This document shows positions 43,404-51,608 of a stretch of DNA of 64,000 nt, piece by piece; the first letter of the stretch is position 1; every line of letters begins with the position of its first letter. Location of the stretch: the NCBI RefSeq assembly GCF_042263505.1, contig NZ_JBHKFI010000006.1:62001-126000 (forward strand), given 5' to 3'. This DNA is from Bacillus_BE sp042263505 (GTDB lineage: Bacteria > Bacillota > Bacilli > Bacillales > Cytobacillaceae). A program made the translations under genes and the position numbers. Under the pieces are notes generated by a model that was given only the letters and a program-made list of their open reading frames with translations, was not told the origin of the DNA and ran no database searches.

Positions 43404-43587
43404 AAAAAAAATCACCTACCTCATTAAAATGGAACAAATCCATCACCAATTTTAGGTGCAATAAAATAATTTTTTCAGACTATTTAAAAATATTTAATGA
43501 AACTTTAAATAAAATTGAATGAAAGTTATAGAACGAACTTTAATATACTTAAATGACAACAATTAATGAAGGCGGGTGTACGAAAAG

Positions 43588-43749
43588 ATGAACCAGTTTC
43601 AAAAAAACTCTAAAGAAGCCATCTCTACCAAAAAAACAAATTCTCCCGATCCAGAATGGGTAGAGCTTATTACAGAATCAAAACAAATAGGATTGGCTAA
43701 AGAGGATATATTACAATTTATTAGACAACCACATCAGTTTGTTAAATGA
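43588..43749 (+). CDS. SinI-like anti-repressor peptide
   Basis: A 53-residue peptide. The core DPEWVELITESKQIGLAKED with ILQFIRQ matches the SinI dimerisation domain (D..WVELM.EAK..G...EE(I/V)..(F/Y)L), which in B. subtilis binds and disables the biofilm master repressor SinR. GGCGGGTG lies upstream of the ATG at 43588. No sinR is adjacent. Its 3' end overlaps by 16 bp the 3' end of the convergent response regulator gene. Target (SinR, SlrR or another) is unknown. Confidence 0.75.
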   Translation: MNQFQKNSKEAISTKKTNSPDPEWVELITESKQIGLAKEDILQFIRQPHQFVK

Positions 43750-44447
43750 CCATTAAATTTGTAGTCAATCCCTCTTACGGTAAGTAGATATTTTGGCTTT
43801 GCCGGATTCGGTTCAATTTTTTTTCGTAAATTGCTAATGTGGACCATTACTGTTCGGTTATCACCTAGACTATCCTCTCCCCAAATGAGTTGAAATAATT
43901 GCTCAACACTGTATACTCGCTCTACATTCTCTGCAAAAATCTTTAACAATTGAAATTCCTTAACAGGAAGATTCACAGGTCTTCCATCTACTTTTACAAC
44001 ACAACTTTGCAAATCGATGGACAGCCCTGGAAACTCTAATAAAGAATTTCTCACACGAGTCTCTAAAGATTGAGACATCATTCGTCCTCTTCGTAAATGA
44101 GCCTTGATGCGTGCGATCAATTCTCCTGAACTAAATGGCTTGGTCATATAATCATCTCCACCAATCCTTAAGCCCAATATCTTATCAATATCCTCTTCTT
44201 TGGCACTTAAAAATAGGATTGGCACGTTTGATTTTGTTCTAATGGCTTGGCAAGTATCATAACCGTCGAAACCAGGCATCATCACATCTAAAATGATTAA
44301 GTCTGGTTGAAAATCATCGATGAACGTAATAGCCTTCGTTCCAACGGATGCCCATTCAACTTTGAAACCTTCTATTAATAGATACTGTTTTATGACTTCG
44401 ACTAAATCAGCATCATCATCCACGATAAGTATTTTGTCGCTTATCAT
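43734..44447 (-). CDS. OmpR-family response regulator (orphan)
   Basis: A 237-residue response regulator. The receiver domain has ILIVDDDADL and LIILDVMMPGFDGYD (phospho-acceptor Asp near 54), plus FLSAKEEDIDKILGLRIGGD and YMTKPFS. The winged-helix DNA-binding domain has 'LPVKEFQLLKIFAENVERVY', 'LIWGEDSLGDNRTVMVHISN' and 'YLLTVRGIDYKF'. GGAGG precedes the ATG. No histidine kinase gene is beside it; the two orphan kinases in the window are not linked. It overlaps the sinI-like gene end to end. Confidence 0.88.
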   Translation of the reverse strand: MISDKILIVDDDADLVEVIKQYLLIEGFKVEWASVGTKAITFIDDFQPDLIILDVMMPGFDGYDTCQAIRTKSNVPILFLSAKEEDIDKILGLRIGGDDYMTKPFSSGELIARIKAHLRRGRMMSQSLETRVRNSLLEFPGLSIDLQSCVVKVDGRPVNLPVKEFQLLKIFAENVERVYSVEQLFQLIWGEDSLGDNRTVMVHISNLRKKIEPNPAKPKYLLTVRGIDYKFNGHLTN

Positions 44448-44622
44448 TTTTATCCTCCTAACTTTCAGTAAATTTTATATTACGATAAAAAAATGAATTT
44501 CCTGCAATTTTTCTGATAATTTAACAATATTTTTACTTGTCGAAAAACGCTGTCGCTTATTATCAGAATATTTACTCTATTTTTCATTGATTCCCAGTTT
44601 TTATTAATGTTAGGATAAAATT

Positions 44623-44642
44623 GTAAACTTCCTAGAGTTTAC
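44623..44642. promoter_or_regulatory. inverted repeat upstream of aldehyde dehydrogenase gene
   Basis: GTAAACT-TCCTAG-AGTTTAC, 7-bp perfect arms, about 50 bp before the start and just after a possible -10 (GATAAAAT). The position suggests a repressor operator. No cognate regulator could be assigned. Confidence 0.45.
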
Positions 44643-44692
44643 ACCTTCCATCTTTTGAGTTACATATAATACTATTTTTAGGGAGGAATTAG

Positions 44693-46177
44693 ATGAGTCA
44701 AGTTGCAGTGCAAGTGAGTGAAAGATTGGAAAAGTTTTTAGCTGGAAAGAAAAAGCTTTATATCAACGGGAAATTTGTTGAAAGCGCTTCACAAAAGACT
44801 TTTGAAACGTATAATCCTGCCACTGGAGAAGTATTAGCGGTTGTTTTTGAATCTGGAGCTGAAGACATAGATAAAGCGGTAAAGGCTGCTCGCAAGGCAT
44901 TTGATGAAGGTCCTTGGTCTAAAATTGGATCTGCCGCACGCTCAAGACTTATGTATAAGCTCGCAGACTTAATGGAAGAGCATAAAGATGAACTGGCATT
45001 ATTAGAAACATTAGATAATGGAAAGCCAATCAGGGAAACAACAGCTGCTGATGTACCTTTAGCAATAGAACATATGCGTTACTATGCCGGTTGGTCAACG
45101 AAAATCGTCGGTCAAACCATTCCGGTAAATGGCCCATTCTTTAATTACACTCGCCACGAAGCAGTTGGTGTTGTTGGACAAATCATTCCATGGAACTTCC
45201 CGCTATTAATGGCGATGTGGAAACTTGGCGCGGCGCTTGCTACAGGATGTACAGTTGTGTTAAAACCAGCAGAACAAACCCCTCTATCTGCCCTATATCT
45301 TGCCGAATTAATTGAAGAAGCTGGATTCCCTACTGGAGTTATTAATATTGTCCCAGGATTTGGGGAAACAGCTGGTCAACCTTTAGTGGATCATCCACTT
45401 GTCGATAAAATTGCTTTTACGGGTTCAACTGAAGTCGGAAAACTCATAATGGAAAAAGCAGCAAAAACACTGAAACGGGTTACACTAGAATTAGGCGGTA
45501 AATCCCCAAATATTATTTTACCGGATGCGGATTTATCCAAAGCAATTCCTGGAGCGCTTAACGGAGTTATGTTTAACCAAGGCCAAGTTTGCTGCGCTGG
45601 CTCCCGCGTATTTATCCAAAAGAAACAATTTGATTACGTCGTTGCCGATATGGTGAGTCATGCAAAAAAAATAAAACAAGGGGCAGGTGCACAACCCGAT
45701 ACAGAAATCGGACCACTGGTCTCTACTGAACAACAAAATCGAGTACTTGGCTATATTGAAAAAGGAATAAATGAAGGAGCAGAGCTACTTATTGGTGGAA
45801 TTAATCCTCGGGAAGAGGGCTATTTCGTCTCCCCTACCATTTTTGCCAATGTCCGTGATGAAATGACGATTGCTAAAGAGGAAATCTTTGGCCCTGTTAT
45901 TTCCGCATTACCATATGAAGATTTAGACGAATTGATTGCTCGGGCAAACAATACTCAATATGGACTTGCTGCAGGTGTTTGGACTCAGGACGTAACGAAA
46001 GCTCATTATATTGCCAATAATCTTCGGGCTGGTACAGTTTGGGTTAACTGCTACAACGCCTTTGATGCGGCTTCTCCGTTCGGTGGCTATAAGCAATCTG
46101 GTATGGGTCGTGAAATGGGTTCATACGCACTAAACAACTACACTGAAGTTAAAAGCGTTTGGATAGCAACAAATTAA
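44693..46177 (+). CDS. dhaS: aldehyde dehydrogenase DhaS
   Basis: A 494-residue NAD(P)-dependent aldehyde dehydrogenase. It is very close in length and content to B. subtilis DhaS: 'RLEKFLAGKKKLYINGKFV', 'VGVVGQIIPWNFPLLMAMWK', the Glu motif VTLELGGKSPNIIL, the catalytic Cys region 'MFNQGQVCCAGSRVF', and 'ASPFGGYKQSGMGREMGSYA' at the C-terminus. It oxidises aldehydes to acids in the cytoplasm. GGGAGG precedes the ATG. A single gene with a possible operator upstream. Confidence 0.93.
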   Translation: MSQVAVQVSERLEKFLAGKKKLYINGKFVESASQKTFETYNPATGEVLAVVFESGAEDIDKAVKAARKAFDEGPWSKIGSAARSRLMYKLADLMEEHKDELALLETLDNGKPIRETTAADVPLAIEHMRYYAGWSTKIVGQTIPVNGPFFNYTRHEAVGVVGQIIPWNFPLLMAMWKLGAALATGCTVVLKPAEQTPLSALYLAELIEEAGFPTGVINIVPGFGETAGQPLVDHPLVDKIAFTGSTEVGKLIMEKAAKTLKRVTLELGGKSPNIILPDADLSKAIPGALNGVMFNQGQVCCAGSRVFIQKKQFDYVVADMVSHAKKIKQGAGAQPDTEIGPLVSTEQQNRVLGYIEKGINEGAELLIGGINPREEGYFVSPTIFANVRDEMTIAKEEIFGPVISALPYEDLDELIARANNTQYGLAAGVWTQDVTKAHYIANNLRAGTVWVNCYNAFDAASPFGGYKQSGMGREMGSYALNNYTEVKSVWIATN

Positions 46178-46254
46178 TAAGTGTTTGAACATTGGCTATT
46201 TTCTCTAACCTTGTAGTTAATTAACTTAAAATGAATAAGCAGGTGAATACACAT

Positions 46255-46356
46255 GTATTCCTGTAGAAGCAGGAGAAAGGTGAGACCCAACAGAAGCATT
46301 TGCTTTTGTTGAATTTCACCGTATTTCCACGAAGCACAAGTGCATCTAGTCTGCGT
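46255..46356 (+). repeat. degenerate copy of a dispersed Bacillus structured repeat
   Basis: The stretch contains ATTCCTGTAGAAGCAGGAG, GGTGAGACCC, TTCACCG and a CACGAAGCACAAGTGCATCT block. This order resembles the 100-150 bp GGTGAGACCCCGCAGG...GGCTCACCG...GCGGAAAGCGAGCATC elements scattered in Bacillus genomes. No coding sense is seen. Identification is from memory of such elements and only this copy is in the window. Confidence 0.45.
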
Positions 46357-46363
46357 TTTTAAA

Positions 46364-46407
46364 TACAAAAGAAGCGAGAACTTTTCAAAGGTTCTCGCTT
46401 CTTTTGC
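46364..46407. terminator. strong terminator after dhaS
   Basis: CAAAAGAAGCGAGAACTTTT pairs with AAAGGTTCTCGCTTCTTTTG; T-rich on both strands. Confidence 0.85.
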
Positions 46408-46484
46408 ATAGTTTAATATGTTCACATATTGTCCATATGATTTTCTTCTGTTATTATTTATCTTTATTATGGGAGGGAATCCAT

Positions 46485-47093
46485 ATGAACATGAAAAAGA
46501 TCTATATCATTTGCTCAATTATAGTGGCAATTGGGGTTGCAGCGGGTATTTCTTTCTTTGTCATTCGCGATCAAATGGCAAAAATACCTGATGACATTAA
46601 GCTTGTCACCATGCATAATCAGGTTTATGATTTTGCAAAATCTGATAAAAAGCTAAAACTCGTTGAGTTTGCTTATACTTATTGTCCTGATCTATGTCCA
46701 ACGACAACACAGAAAATGAATCTTCTTAGAAATGATCTAATTAAAGCGGGGGTTTATGGTAATAAAATTCAATTCTTGACCATTTCAATTGATCCATATC
46801 GTGATACACCTGATAGACTAATAAAATATATGAAGGATTTTAATATTGAGGATGACGGTAACTGGATTCTTCTCACCGGTGACCGGAATCATATCCGCAG
46901 AGATATTAAACAAGTTGAAAGAATCGGAAAACCATTTCAATTTCAATTTCGTGACCCAGGTGACGGATTCTTCATCCATACAACTTTTGTCTATCTTGTA
47001 GATGAAAACAATCGTTATATTAAAAAGTTCCCAATGGGCGATAAATTTAATCGAAAAGATGTTTTTGATAAAATCATGAAAGATATTGATTAA
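46485..47093 (+). CDS. SCO1/SenC-type copper chaperone
   Basis: A 202-residue membrane-anchored protein. One N-terminal helix (IICSIIVAIGVAAGISFFVI) tethers a thioredoxin-fold domain outside the membrane. Copper ligands are Cys67 and Cys71 in YTYCPDLCPTT and His165 in GFFIHTTFVYL. Sco proteins assemble the CuA centre of cytochrome c oxidase; B. subtilis YpmQ is the counterpart. GGGAGGG precedes the ATG at 46485. No oxidase subunit gene is adjacent. A terminator follows. Confidence 0.9.
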   Translation: MNMKKIYIICSIIVAIGVAAGISFFVIRDQMAKIPDDIKLVTMHNQVYDFAKSDKKLKLVEFAYTYCPDLCPTTTQKMNLLRNDLIKAGVYGNKIQFLTISIDPYRDTPDRLIKYMKDFNIEDDGNWILLTGDRNHIRRDIKQVERIGKPFQFQFRDPGDGFFIHTTFVYLVDENNRYIKKFPMGDKFNRKDVFDKIMKDID

Positions 47094-47167
47094 TCACCCA
47101 AGGTACTTGTATATTCATTCTTTTTAGATAGCTGTTTATCAGAAATATAATGAATAATCACAGAATA

Positions 47168-47216
47168 AAAACATCCACCTTAAAAACAGATTTTGATTTT
47201 AAGTGGATGTTTTTTA
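47168..47216 (+). terminator. terminator after sco
   Basis: AAACATCCACCTTAAAA...TTTTAAGTGGATGTTTTTT stem and T run. Confidence 0.85.
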
Positions 47217-47217
47217 A

Positions 47218-47250
47218 TAAAAAAAATGAGTAATCGAAATCACTCATCTT
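47218..47250 (-). terminator. terminator of the small minus-strand gene
   Basis: Minus strand: GATGAGTGATTTC...GATTACTCATTTTTTT, ATGAGT/ACTCAT arms with T run. Confidence 0.65.
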
Positions 47251-47269
47251 TTCCCTTGATTTATAAAAG

Positions 47270-47407
47270 TTAATTTGGTGACGAAGATAGTTTTTGTGCT
47301 GGTTGAAGAATATTTAAAATGTTTGCTTTTGGCTTCGTAAATCCTATTTGTATTCCTGAATTTTTTAATCGATTCACTAAATCAACGAGCTGTTTTTTTG
47401 GCATCAT
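47270..47407 (-). CDS. small hypothetical peptide
   Basis: A 45-residue peptide, MMPKKQLVDLVNRLKNSGIQ, then 'FTKPKANILNILQPAQKL'. AAAGGAG precedes the double ATG and a terminator hairpin follows the stop, so it has the parts of a real gene. One amphipathic helix is likely. Family not recognised. Confidence 0.5.
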   Translation of the reverse strand: MMPKKQLVDLVNRLKNSGIQIGFTKPKANILNILQPAQKLSSSPN

Positions 47408-47717
47408 AAAAACTCCTTTATTGAACAAACTCTTTTCATTTAAATTCATTGTATCCTACAATTATTAATAAAGTATGAACAAATGATAAATTTATCTAGA
47501 AAAATATCGACATCATTTTTAAGCTTGACGAAATTTGTCAATATAATACATTCCTATTTTTCAGGCTTTAACCATAACGTTTTCCCTTTCCAAATTTTCT
47601 ACCTCCTTCCATGTTAATATTCGTTTTCAAACTTGGAATATCCTCCCATAATTAATTTTTTTCATCAACCTTATTTATGAATGCATTCCAAAAAGATTCC
47701 ACTTTGACCCCGTTGAA

Positions 47718-47726
47718 TGTTATAAT
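47718..47726 (+). promoter_or_regulatory. extended -10 promoter of the ABC-F gene
   Basis: TGT-TATAAT lies 33 bp upstream of the ATG, without a clear -35. The remaining 47408-47717 is AT-rich with no gene seen. Confidence 0.45.
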
Positions 47727-47758
47727 CAAACAGATATTGTTTTTTTGGAGGATATTAC

Positions 47759-49378
47759 ATGATTACTGTCAATGATATAAGTTTACGATATGGTGACCGC
47801 AAGCTTTTTGAAGAAGTCAATATGAAATTTACACCTGGTAACTGTTATGGGCTCATTGGTGCAAATGGTGCTGGAAAATCAACCTTTTTAAAAATCCTTT
47901 CAGGAGAAATTGAACCTCAAACGGGTAGCGTTCAATTAGGACCTAATGAACGTCTCGCAGTCTTAAAACAAAATCACTTTGAATATGAAGAGGAAGAAGT
48001 TCTAAAGGTTGTCATCATGGGTCATACAAGATTGTATGAGGTTATGCAAGAAAAAGATGCCATATATTTGAAAGCAGATTTTTCCGATGAAGATGGCATG
48101 CGTGCTGCAGAATTAGAAGGAGAATTTGCTGAATTAAACGGATGGGAAGCCGAATCCGAAGCTGCCATTCTTTTAAAAGGCTTAGGGATTGGAGAAGATC
48201 TTCACACGAAAAAAATGGCCGATATCTCTGGGGCAGAAAAAGTGAAAGTACTTCTTGCTCAGGCCTTATTCGGTAAACCAGATGTTTTACTCCTTGACGA
48301 GCCGACTAACCACTTAGACATTAAAGCAATTGGCTGGTTAGAGGAATTCTTAATTAACTTCGAGAATACCGTCATTGTTGTTTCCCATGACCGGCACTTT
48401 TTGAACAAAGTTTGTACCCATATCGCGGATTTAGACTTTGGGAAAATCCAAATCTACGTTGGAAACTATGATTTCTGGTATGAATCCAGTCAATTAGCAT
48501 TGAAAATGGCGCAAGATGCCAATAAGAAAAAAGAAGAAAAGATCAAGGAACTTCAATCCTTCATTGCTCGTTTTAGTGCGAATGCATCCAAGTCTAAGCA
48601 AGCCACTTCTCGGAAAAAGCTACTTGATAAAATTAACTTAGACGATATAAAACCATCCTCTCGCAGATACCCTTATGTTGGCTTTACCCCAGATCGTGAA
48701 ATTGGGAATGACCTGCTTCGTGTTGAGGGACTAACGAAAACAATTGATGGTGAAAAAGTGTTAGATAATATCAGCTTCGTAATGAATAAGGATGATAAAA
48801 TCGCCCTTGTCGGTACAAACGAGCTTGCGAAAACGACGCTTTTTAAAATTTTGATGGGGGAAATGGAACCAGACAGCGGCACCTTTAAATGGGGGGTAAC
48901 CACTTCTCAAGCTTATTTTCCAAAGGATAACTCCAGTTTCTTTGAAAATTGCGATTTGACTTTGGTAGACTGGCTCCGTCAATTTTCACCAAAAGATGAT
49001 AGTGAAAGCTTTTTACGCGGATTTTTAGGAAGAATGCTCTTCTCTGGAGAAGAAGTTCTTAAAAAAGCAAGTGTTCTATCCGGTGGAGAAAAAGTTCGTT
49101 GCATGCTCTCAAAGATGATGCTAAGCGGAGCGAATGTTCTTCTATTAGATGAACCGACCAACCACTTAGATTTAGAATCCATCACAGCGTTGAATAATGG
49201 CCTCATCCATTTCAAAGGTTCGCTTATGTTCTCATCACATGACCATCAATTTATCCAAACGATTGCAAATCGCATTATGGAACTCACGCCTATTGGTCTA
49301 ATGGATAAAACGATGACTTATGACGAGTATTTGGATAATGAAGAGCTACAAAAGCAGGTTGCAGAGATGTATTTATAG
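47759..49378 (+). CDS. ykpA: ABC-F family ATPase, YkpA/YbiT-like
   Basis: A 539-residue soluble protein with two ABC ATPase domains and a linker of about 80 residues, without membrane segments. Domain 1 has LIGANGAGKSTFLKIL, signature ISGAEKVKVLLAQALF and VLLLDEPTNHLD. Domain 2 has VGTNELAKTTLFKIL, signature LSGGEKVRCMLSKMM and VLLLDEPTNHLD. The second Walker A has Ala where Gly is usual, possibly a family trait. ABC-F proteins act on ribosomes. Length equals B. subtilis YkpA (540). GGAGG precedes the ATG. Confidence 0.88.
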   Translation: MITVNDISLRYGDRKLFEEVNMKFTPGNCYGLIGANGAGKSTFLKILSGEIEPQTGSVQLGPNERLAVLKQNHFEYEEEEVLKVVIMGHTRLYEVMQEKDAIYLKADFSDEDGMRAAELEGEFAELNGWEAESEAAILLKGLGIGEDLHTKKMADISGAEKVKVLLAQALFGKPDVLLLDEPTNHLDIKAIGWLEEFLINFENTVIVVSHDRHFLNKVCTHIADLDFGKIQIYVGNYDFWYESSQLALKMAQDANKKKEEKIKELQSFIARFSANASKSKQATSRKKLLDKINLDDIKPSSRRYPYVGFTPDREIGNDLLRVEGLTKTIDGEKVLDNISFVMNKDDKIALVGTNELAKTTLFKILMGEMEPDSGTFKWGVTTSQAYFPKDNSSFFENCDLTLVDWLRQFSPKDDSESFLRGFLGRMLFSGEEVLKKASVLSGGEKVRCMLSKMMLSGANVLLLDEPTNHLDLESITALNNGLIHFKGSLMFSSHDHQFIQTIANRIMELTPIGLMDKTMTYDEYLDNEELQKQVAEMYL

Positions 49379-49400
49379 GTTACTAATATTTATGGACTTC

Positions 49401-49431
49401 AGAAAGTTACTCTTAGAGAGTGGCTTTTTGG
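49401..49431 (+). terminator. terminator after ykpA
   Basis: AAAGTTACTCT pairs with AGAGTGGCTTT (with G-U pairs), followed by TTT. The remainder of 49432-49651 shows nothing recognisable. Confidence 0.65.
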
Positions 49432-49651
49432 GGTTCTTTTTTGGTTGGTGGGAGTTTTTAAGTGATAATTGGAATTGGTTGTTTTTTGACGTTGTAATTA
49501 GGAAAATTTTACATTCACTTTTTTATCAGCTCCTCTAATCTCGAACTAACAAACTAAGCAATGCTTTTTCTGCATTTTTACCCCTCCTTGCAACTTCCCA
49601 CAAATTATGATCCTTCTCACTTTGTAACTCTGCTTTTTGACACGAAAGCGA

Positions 49652-49683
49652 TAATAATAATCCGGCTACCCTAAAGCCGGATT
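49652..49683 (-). terminator. terminator of the small spore-type gene
   Basis: Minus strand: AATCCGGCT-TTAGGGT-AGCCGGATT followed by ATTATTATT. Confidence 0.7.
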
Positions 49684-49703
49684 ACGCTTCTTAACTTACG
49701 CAA

Positions 49704-49841
49704 CTACACGTCCTGCTTTTTCGTTTTCTTCCTAGCAGAAGACTTGCTTACTCCATCGATTTCCATATTTGTCGTCCCTTGCCCTTCCACTTGCGAGGAA
49801 CCTAAACCAATAGTAGATGGATCTTTCTTTCTTTTTGACAT
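49704..49841 (-). CDS. YuzL-like small spore-type protein
   Basis: A 45-residue basic protein: MSKRKKDPSTIGLGSSQVEG, then 'GTTNMEIDGVSKSSARKKTK'. The layout (basic head, KDPST..G...S.V.G) resembles the YuzL family. AGGAGG precedes the ATG and a terminator follows. It is convergent neither to nor part of another operon; a DNA- or spore-associated role is possible but unproven. Confidence 0.6.
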   Translation of the reverse strand: MSKRKKDPSTIGLGSSQVEGQGTTNMEIDGVSKSSARKKTKKQDV

Positions 49842-49945
49842 TAAATACACCTCCTTTGATTACTTTTTCTTTCCATTATTGCTTTTATACTTTGGGAATA
49901 AATTCTTGTTAAAAACACATGCTAATTTCGGAGGAGGTGTGTATG

Positions 49946-50188
49946 ATGGCGAAAATTGGTGTAGAGCAATCATTAACAAATGTTCAAGATGCATTACGGC
50001 AAAAAGGCTATGACGTCGTTGAATTAAAGTCTGAACAAGATGTAAAGGACTGCGACTGTTGTGTGGTTACAGGGGTTGATTCTAATATTATGGGAATGCA
50101 AACAATCTCCACTACTGCATCTGTAATCGATGCTAACGGTTTATCAGCAGAAGATGTTTGTCAGCAAGTCGAAAGCAAATTAAGCTAA
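49946..50188 (+). CDS. ykuS: YkuS / UPF0180 family protein
   Basis: An 80-residue protein: AKIGVEQSLTNVQDALRQKG, 'DCDCCVVTGVDSNIMGMQTI' and 'ANGLSAEDVCQQVES'. It matches the UPF0180/YkuS family (81 residues in B. subtilis). Function unknown. GGAGGAGGTG precedes two ATGs; the second is used. Confidence 0.88.
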   Translation: MAKIGVEQSLTNVQDALRQKGYDVVELKSEQDVKDCDCCVVTGVDSNIMGMQTISTTASVIDANGLSAEDVCQQVESKLS

Positions 50189-50293
50189 TAGACCATTTTC
50201 CTGCTGACTCAAATATTAAGGTTATTTCTATCAGGTATCTATAAAAATAAAAAGCATTTTGAAAACGGTTGGTAGATAATCTTTTTGAGTCAG

Positions 50294-50563
50294 CTATTTC
50301 TTACTAATGTCGTTCAATTCTTTTGATAAAACTGAATTGTTTTCTATAACGGAGCTACCCATTTTTTGTAAAAGGTGATTATTTGTTACTTGTGGATTTA
50401 TACTCGTCATCATATCCATTTCATTTCCTTCCTTTAATAGCGTACTTACTTCCATCTTAGTTTCTCGTGAATTAAAGTAAGATGAGTTTTCTGGGGTCGC
50501 CTGCGAACAACTTGATAAAAAGAATAAAAACACCAAGCAAAATAAAACCAATATTCTCTTCAT
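50294..50563 (-). CDS. hypothetical lipoprotein
   Basis: An 89-residue protein with a lipoprotein signal, KRILVLFCLVFLFFLSSCSQ, where the Cys in LSSC would be lipidated. The mature part (about 70 residues) is polar, with 'NEMDMMTSINPQVTNNHLLQ', and matches no family I know. GGGGG precedes the ATG. It is likely attached to the outer face of the membrane. Confidence 0.65.
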   Translation of the reverse strand: MKRILVLFCLVFLFFLSSCSQATPENSSYFNSRETKMEVSTLLKEGNEMDMMTSINPQVTNNHLLQKMGSSVIENNSVLSKELNDISKK

Positions 50564-50787
50564 TGTTTTCCCCCTTTCCTATTTAAAAAACAAATCTTCT
50601 TTTAAAAATTTCTTCTTATTTTCACCTCAATTTCACTTTATAGGAAAAATATGAATCTACTATGAAGATTGCGTAAAGTCTTTTTTAAGAAAATATCAAG
50701 TATATAATTGGCTTTTTATCGGGATTTGGACAGTTTTGCCCAATTTCTGCATAGGTTAATAGTGGACAACTTATTGGAGGTGGAATG

Positions 50788-51237
50788 ATGTTTTTGGTTT
50801 TTAAAAGAAGGACAGTTATTATGTCAATAGTCGCTTTTTTCGCCATAATTTTCTTGTCTTGCTGGTTTTATTTTAGTTCTGACTCTGTCACAGCCTTTAA
50901 CAACACAGAAGATAAAGAAATTCAAGAATACCATATTGTAACAACCGAATTCAAAACAACTTCAGCGGATGGTAAGGAACTTGAGTCCTACCGTTGGGAT
51001 CCCGGTACGATTTTTGTAGAAAAAGGGGAAAAAGTTCGGTTGCGTTTATTAGGATTCAATGGCAAAGAACACCCTTTTATAATAGAAGGAACGGATTATA
51101 AAGGGACGGTTTCAAAAGGAGAAGAAACTGTTCTAGAAGTTCAATTTAAAAAAGAAGGAATATATCGACTTATTTGTTTAACACACCATGATTCACAAGA
51201 ACACGGCCCTATGATTGGCTATATTGTGGTCGATTAA
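50788..51237 (+). CDS. membrane-anchored cupredoxin-like protein
   Basis: A 149-residue protein with one N-terminal helix (TVIMSIVAFFAIIFLSCWFY) and an external cupredoxin domain. 'GTIFVEKGEKVRLRLLGFNG' is the usual beta-sandwich entry. Candidate copper ligands are the His of GKEHPF and the C-x2-H-x5-H-x2-M cluster in LICLTHHDSQEHGPMIGYIV. Only one Cys is present, so it is not a CuA domain. An electron-transfer or copper-binding role is inferred. GGAGGTGG precedes the ATG pair; the second is used. Confidence 0.75.
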   Translation: MFLVFKRRTVIMSIVAFFAIIFLSCWFYFSSDSVTAFNNTEDKEIQEYHIVTTEFKTTSADGKELESYRWDPGTIFVEKGEKVRLRLLGFNGKEHPFIIEGTDYKGTVSKGEETVLEVQFKKEGIYRLICLTHHDSQEHGPMIGYIVVD

Positions 51238-51438
51238 GGCGAAATTGTGTCAATCCGACATAGTTTTCATCATTTTCACGAAGAAATTGATGAAAACTAT
51301 GTCTTTTTCTATTATGATGAAGAAAGAGATATAAATGGTGATTTATATTATATAACAGTTTGGCTTTTTATCAAAATAATTATAGTACAGATTTATTTTA
51401 TCCAATTATTAGTATTTCTGATAAATTTATAATGATTA

Positions 51439-51479
51439 TTATGAACACTTGAAATCCCTTTTATATCAAGTGTTCATAA
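51439..51479. terminator. long perfect palindrome between cupredoxin gene and pflB
   Basis: TTATGAACACTTGA and TCAAGTGTTCATAA form 14 perfect pairs around a 13-base loop. It can act as a terminator for the cupredoxin gene, though the following T tract is weak; a regulatory role upstream of pflB is also possible. Confidence 0.5.
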
Positions 51480-51515
51480 TTCTTTCACATAATTTGTTCA
51501 TTTATTCACAATTAA

Positions 51516-51547
51516 TGTGATTTTTATCACATGCAATCTGTTATAAT
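51516..51547 (+). promoter_or_regulatory. Fnr-type site and -10 box of the pfl promoter
   Basis: TGTGA-TTTTTA-TCACA (51516-51531) matches the Crp/Fnr consensus TGTGA-N6-TCACA used by Bacillus Fnr. TATAAT follows at 51542-51547. An overlapping TCACA-N5-TGTGA half-repeat begins at 51506. Anaerobic control of pflB fits. The box centre lies about 30 bp before the likely start point, closer than the usual -41.5. Confidence 0.65.
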
Positions 51548-51608
51548 CGAGTTAAGATTTAAATGTAAACAGATAGATTACAAAATCCATTTATAGAGGT
51601 GTATGAAC

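Noticed and set aside
9362..44447. The two orphan histidine kinases as partners of the orphan OmpR-type regulator
   Set aside because: They are distant, and their catalytic domains look like phosphorelay sporulation kinases, which usually act on Spo0F.
47521..47560. TTGACG...TATAAT as promoter of a small RNA
   Set aside because: The spacing is only 11 bp and no transcript unit or terminator follows on the plus strand.
49379..49538. Open frame continuing past the ABC-F gene (KLLLESGFLGFFFGWW region)
   Set aside because: It has no ribosome site, starts inside the ABC-F gene and reads through the terminator; it is a low-complexity chance frame.
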